From: an uncultured Paludibaculum sp.
GTDB taxonomy: Bacteria; Acidobacteriota; Terriglobia; Bryobacterales; Bryobacteraceae
Assembly (NCBI RefSeq): GCF_963665245.1
Contig: NZ_OY762267.1
Location: 4,436,001 to 4,500,000 of the forward strand
DNA length: 64,000 bases
Direction of reading: 5' to 3'
Shown: piece by piece, positions 61,134-64,000 of the stretch
Layout of the letters: the number at the start of each line of letters is the position of its first letter
Position numbering within the stretch: position 1 is the first letter of the stretch
Position numbers and translations under genes: made by a program
The notes under the pieces: model-generated
What the model was told of the DNA's origin: nothing
The model's database searches: none
Seen by the model: the letters and a program-made list of their open reading frames with translations, nothing else

Positions 61134-63017
61134 CTACTTCACGGTGAACTGCAGGGCGGCGTTCCCGCTGACGACCTGGTTGAGGAGAATCGATTCCACC
61201 AGGTGCGCGGTCTCCGCGGACGCCGCCATCGGGCGTCCATAGCGGCCCGACTGCATCACATTCAGGACCGAGGTGGGCACGTCCACCAAGGCGCGGTCAT
61301 CGGCATAGACAGTCGGCCGTGGATCCACCAGGGAGACGTACAGCCGGTCGTTCGACCGCTCCTGGTTGATCAGCGAGATGGTCTGCGTCAGGTCCAGCGT
61401 GCGGTTCGACATGCCGGCAATCAACTGGGTTCGATTCAACGTGTCCGAGTCGCTCAACAGCAGCCGGTGCATGCCAGGAGTAATGCTTTCAGGCACCTTC
61501 ACGCGGAACTCGCGCAGCACGCGCTCGCCACGCCATGGTTGTAGCGCCACCTTGCCCGTCAGTTCGCCGCCCGGCACAACCTCGGAGCTGTCGAGCCATG
61601 CACTCTCCACGGTGGTGATGCGGCGCTCGGCCTGCATATCCACCACTACCTGAACCCGCTTGACCTTCGGGATCTCGTGGGGGTTGGCGAACAGCCGGCC
61701 GAATTTCTCGGCCCACCACGAACCGAGCTGCATCGGCGCGGGCATGGGCGAGTCGCCCGACACCACAGTCGTGCTGGCCTCGATGGGCTGCTGGCCGTCA
61801 ATCTCCACCTTGCCTTGCAGGCGGAAGGTGGCCTCATCGGCGGCGGCGGAGTTGATGTCGTTCAGCGTGTTGAACGTCGTCAGCATCATCAGGAAAGGTG
61901 TCCACTTGGGGTGAACGAAGGCGTCGAAATGGTACTTCTTCTCGATGGGCGGAGCTCCGGGCACGGGTTGGACACGCACGGTGAGGTCCACCGGAATCGT
62001 GTTGGCTGACTCACCCAGCTCACCCATGATGCCGGAGTGGCGATCCTGCCGGAGCGCACCGGCAATCTCCGTCGCGTTGGCGAATTTGTTCGGCTGGAAG
62101 GCCGAGCTCAGCACCATGAGCACCTCGCCCCGGCTCATCGGCATGCTGAGCGGACCCAGGTTGAAGAAACTGTGCCCGAAGCCCAACACCCGCTTGCCGT
62201 CGTTATAGGTCACGGTACCCAGGCCGGTGATACTCATATCGCCCGACACCAGTACGCCGGCGATGGCCTCACCCGGCTGCAGCGCGTCTTTCCAGCCTGG
62301 GGCAGGTTTGGACGAATTGAGCGCGCCGGCGGCTCCACCTTGCACGGCGGTGATGCCCATCTGGTCGAAGTATGGCTTGAACTCGCGTAGAGTTGCCTCA
62401 TTGAAGCCGGAGAACGTCAGCGGAGTGTCGATGGGAACAAGGCGGGCCGACGGATCGAGCAGCGATGCCGGCGGAGTCAGTTCGGCCCGCGCGCTTGGTT
62501 GCTGCGGTGCCTTGGGGTTGGCCGGCCTGGTCGCGTCAATTGCATTGATCTCCAACATTTGCTCGATGGGCGTGATGCCACAGATGGCATCCGGCGAGAA
62601 TACGCTGATGCGTAGCGCAATGGCCCCCACCAGCTTTCCGTCGATGTACACCGGGCTGCCGCTCATGCCGCCGGCGACGTTGGTCTTCGCCGCCTTGCCG
62701 CCTAGCTTGGCCAGAATGACGTCCTGTCGGGGGCCCCACGCGTTCTTCCAGGGACCGATGATCTCGACGGGTACGGCCTCCGGCACTGAGCCCTGAAACA
62801 CAGTCCAGGCAACGCCTTGCATGCCCGCCTTGACGTCGGCGGCACGCATGATCGCCACCGGGCCGGCCTTGGGCCGTTCCATGTAGGTTTTGGGCAAGGT
62901 GGGCACCTCGCCATACGGAGAATGAGCGGACACGGCTCGGACGGGCGGCGCGTTCTGCGCACAAACCGGGAAAACCAGTGACACGGCGCACAGGATCGCC
63001 GCGCAGCTCTGCTTCAT
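61134..63017 (-). CDS. SpoIVB-like (S55) peptidase-domain protein, secreted
   Basis: 627 residues from ATG 63017. Signal peptide MKQSCAAILCAVSLVFPVCA. The serine motif AGGMSGSPVYIDGKLVGAIAL is at about 115-135 and the GHS motif VLGFGHSFFNLGPL at about 255-270. In Bacillus SpoIVB the GH motif precedes GMSGSP; here it follows. The rest of the protein is beta-rich (VEIDGQQPIEASTTVVSG and others) and resembles acidobacterial proteins annotated as S55 family. Role unknown; an envelope protease is inferred. It precedes the propeller gene. Confidence 0.8.
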   Translation of the reverse strand: MKQSCAAILCAVSLVFPVCAQNAPPVRAVSAHSPYGEVPTLPKTYMERPKAGPVAIMRAADVKAGMQGVAWTVFQGSVPEAVPVEIIGPWKNAWGPRQDVILAKLGGKAAKTNVAGGMSGSPVYIDGKLVGAIALRISVFSPDAICGITPIEQMLEINAIDATRPANPKAPQQPSARAELTPPASLLDPSARLVPIDTPLTFSGFNEATLREFKPYFDQMGITAVQGGAAGALNSSKPAPGWKDALQPGEAIAGVLVSGDMSITGLGTVTYNDGKRVLGFGHSFFNLGPLSMPMSRGEVLMVLSSAFQPNKFANATEIAGALRQDRHSGIMGELGESANTIPVDLTVRVQPVPGAPPIEKKYHFDAFVHPKWTPFLMMLTTFNTLNDINSAAADEATFRLQGKVEIDGQQPIEASTTVVSGDSPMPAPMQLGSWWAEKFGRLFANPHEIPKVKRVQVVVDMQAERRITTVESAWLDSSEVVPGGELTGKVALQPWRGERVLREFRVKVPESITPGMHRLLLSDSDTLNRTQLIAGMSNRTLDLTQTISLINQERSNDRLYVSLVDPRPTVYADDRALVDVPTSVLNVMQSGRYGRPMAASAETAHLVESILLNQVVSGNAALQFTVK

Positions 63018-63503
63018 GTGGGTTGAGTCCCTTTCCAGCCGATGTCGGATAGTTTCATTATCCGTTACATTAGACGTTCTCTGTGGACGGTCCGGGCTGG
63101 CGGTTCTTCGGGTGGAAAGTACCAGGCGGTTGCGGACCAAAGGCCTGGGCGCTGACGGCAAGTCCCCGAGCCGGGTCGTCGCAAACGTCGGTCTCAGGTT
63201 GTTATGGCATCCGGCTTGCCCCACGTGGACCGCTTTCCGCCAGGAGGATGGTACTTGCGGTACTGGTCAGGCTTCCCAGGGTAGCGATCTCGAACTCGAA
63301 CGATTTTTGATCGGTACGTGCAACGATTGGTGACCGCGGATCACTGGTACTGCGACAGTCCCGTACAGACGGGGACGCTGAATGCCACTGGGCGCGGCAC
63401 TTCGTATCTGGGCTCAAAGACGAAGCAATCCGGCTCCACCTGGTTAACCCCACAACGAGAATTGGCCCGCAGATCAGATTTGCGGACCCAAGGAGTATGT
63501 GCC
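63018..63503. other. Intergenic stretch before the matrixin gene
   Basis: About 490 bases separating divergent genes. No credible frame and no sure promoter elements were seen. AAGGAG at 63490-63495 is the ribosome-binding site of the matrixin gene. Confidence 0.5.
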
Positions 63504-64000
63504 ATGCCTCAGAAGACAATCGAACCGTTTCCCGCCGTCAAAGCGGCCCGCGCGATTTCGAAGGGTCAGGAAGACCCAGGGTTCCAGCCGGTGCAGGAGT
63601 ATCTGCAGCGTTTCGGGTACCTGCGGGCCAACTCGTTCCAGACCAACCGGCTTGACGACGCGACGGCGGAAGCGTTAGCGCAATTCCAGCAGATGCACGG
63701 CCTTGCCAAGACCGGCGCGTTCGACGAGCAGACCCGTGCGGCCATGGCCACGCACCGGTGCGGCATGCCGGATCTGACCTCCGGGGTGGCGTTCAGCATT
63801 CGCTGTTCCTGGCCGAATCCGAACCTCACATTCGCCTTCGAGGACGGCACGAACGACATCGGCGGGGCCGGCGAGTTCCAGGCCGTCCGCAACGCGCTGG
63901 CCACTTGGGCTGCCGCGGCGCCGCTGACCTTCACGGAGGTGGCGCGGCATCAAAACCCCGACGTCGCTGTTGACTGGCGGCCGGCCAACGACCCCGATCA
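63504..64000 (+). CDS. Matrixin-like (M10A) metalloprotease with PG-binding prodomain, 3' truncated
   Basis: Open to the window edge, 165 residues visible. AAGGAG lies 8 bases before ATG 63504. A peptidoglycan-binding-1 type prodomain spans about 24-80: FQPVQEYLQRFGYLRANSFQ, then LDDATAEALAQFQQMHGLAKTGAFDEQTRAAM. Next is HRCGMPD (Cys86), the cysteine switch of matrix metalloproteases. The catalytic domain begins SIRCSWPNPNLTFAFEDG, then FQAVRNALATWAAAAPLTFTEV. The HExxH zinc site must lie past the edge. No N-terminal signal peptide is evident, unusual for this family. Confidence 0.88.
   Translation, partial: MPQKTIEPFPAVKAARAISKGQEDPGFQPVQEYLQRFGYLRANSFQTNRLDDATAEALAQFQQMHGLAKTGAFDEQTRAAMATHRCGMPDLTSGVAFSIRCSWPNPNLTFAFEDGTNDIGGAGEFQAVRNALATWAAAAPLTFTEVARHQNPDVAVDWRPANDPD

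Noticed and set aside
1..64000. tRNA, rRNA, CRISPR array or complete insertion sequence
   Set aside because: No cloverleaf-like T-loop with matching arms, no regularly spaced repeats, and no transposase frame were found by eye in the gaps.

Overview
The window looks like chromosomal DNA from a high-GC member of the Acidobacteria (Bryobacter/Solibacter-like). The reasons are protein content and style, not a database search. There are three acidobacterial-type orphan permeases (ADOP), two of them translationally coupled to PadR regulators. There is an Oar-like TonB-dependent receptor with a carboxypeptidase-regulatory N-terminus, an ECF sigma factor coupled to an NHL-repeat Ser/Thr kinase, a PEP-CTERM protein, amidohydrolase clusters, and small proteins of a type common in that phylum. 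I saw no rRNA, tRNA, CRISPR array or complete insertion sequence.

Layout. 1-3.1 kb: pterin genes (end of a QueD/PTPS gene, folE), a LysW-like mini-protein whose acidic tail overlaps the next gene in another frame, two secreted Ig-like/carboxypeptidase-regulatory proteins and a TlpA thioredoxin. 3.2-7.8 kb (minus): a tight run rpiB-deoC-GAF/PP2C phosphatase-lysA. The first two carry N-terminal extensions reminiscent of sugar-phosphate microcompartment enzymes. 7.9-15.4 kb: PadR-ADOP-AraC, a flavin reductase, a 53-residue membrane protein, and a second PadR-ADOP pair with an 11-bp inverted repeat over its promoter. 15.5-20.6 kb: recA, convergent with purM-purN-GH92 mannosidase. 20.6-24.6 kb: three consecutive amidohydrolase paralogues, of which only the middle one keeps the first metal-binding HxH motif. 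24.6-31.4 kb: a duplicated-repeat small protein, dtd, a beta-lactamase-fold hydrolase, an NHL kinase plus sigma factor, and a 1.4-kb stretch with no convincing gene. 31.4-34.3 kb: PEP-CTERM protein and a sulfatase. 34.8-40.6 kb: an acidobacterial family protein, then a TolC/MacA/MacB tripartite efflux operon. 40.6-48.9 kb: small unknowns including a GIY-YIG-like protein, an XRE regulator, a B12-binding radical SAM protein, a CGNR regulator divergent from an alpha/beta hydrolase, and a MocR regulator divergent from a cupin-DoxX-NTF2 operon. 48.9-55.4 kb: an Oar-like receptor, a histidine phosphatase and a third ADOP. 55.5-58.8 kb: a sugar-acid catabolic operon (aldolase, MFS transporter, enolase-superfamily dehydratase). 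58.9-63.0 kb: a secreted beta-propeller protein and an S55 (SpoIVB-like) peptidase. 63.5 kb to the edge: the start of a matrixin metalloprotease with a cysteine switch.

The whole points to a heterotrophic soil bacterium that degrades polymers and sugar acids (GH92, sulfatase, receptor, dehydratase/aldolase operon) and invests in envelope transport and signalling. All functions are read from motifs; no searches were run.
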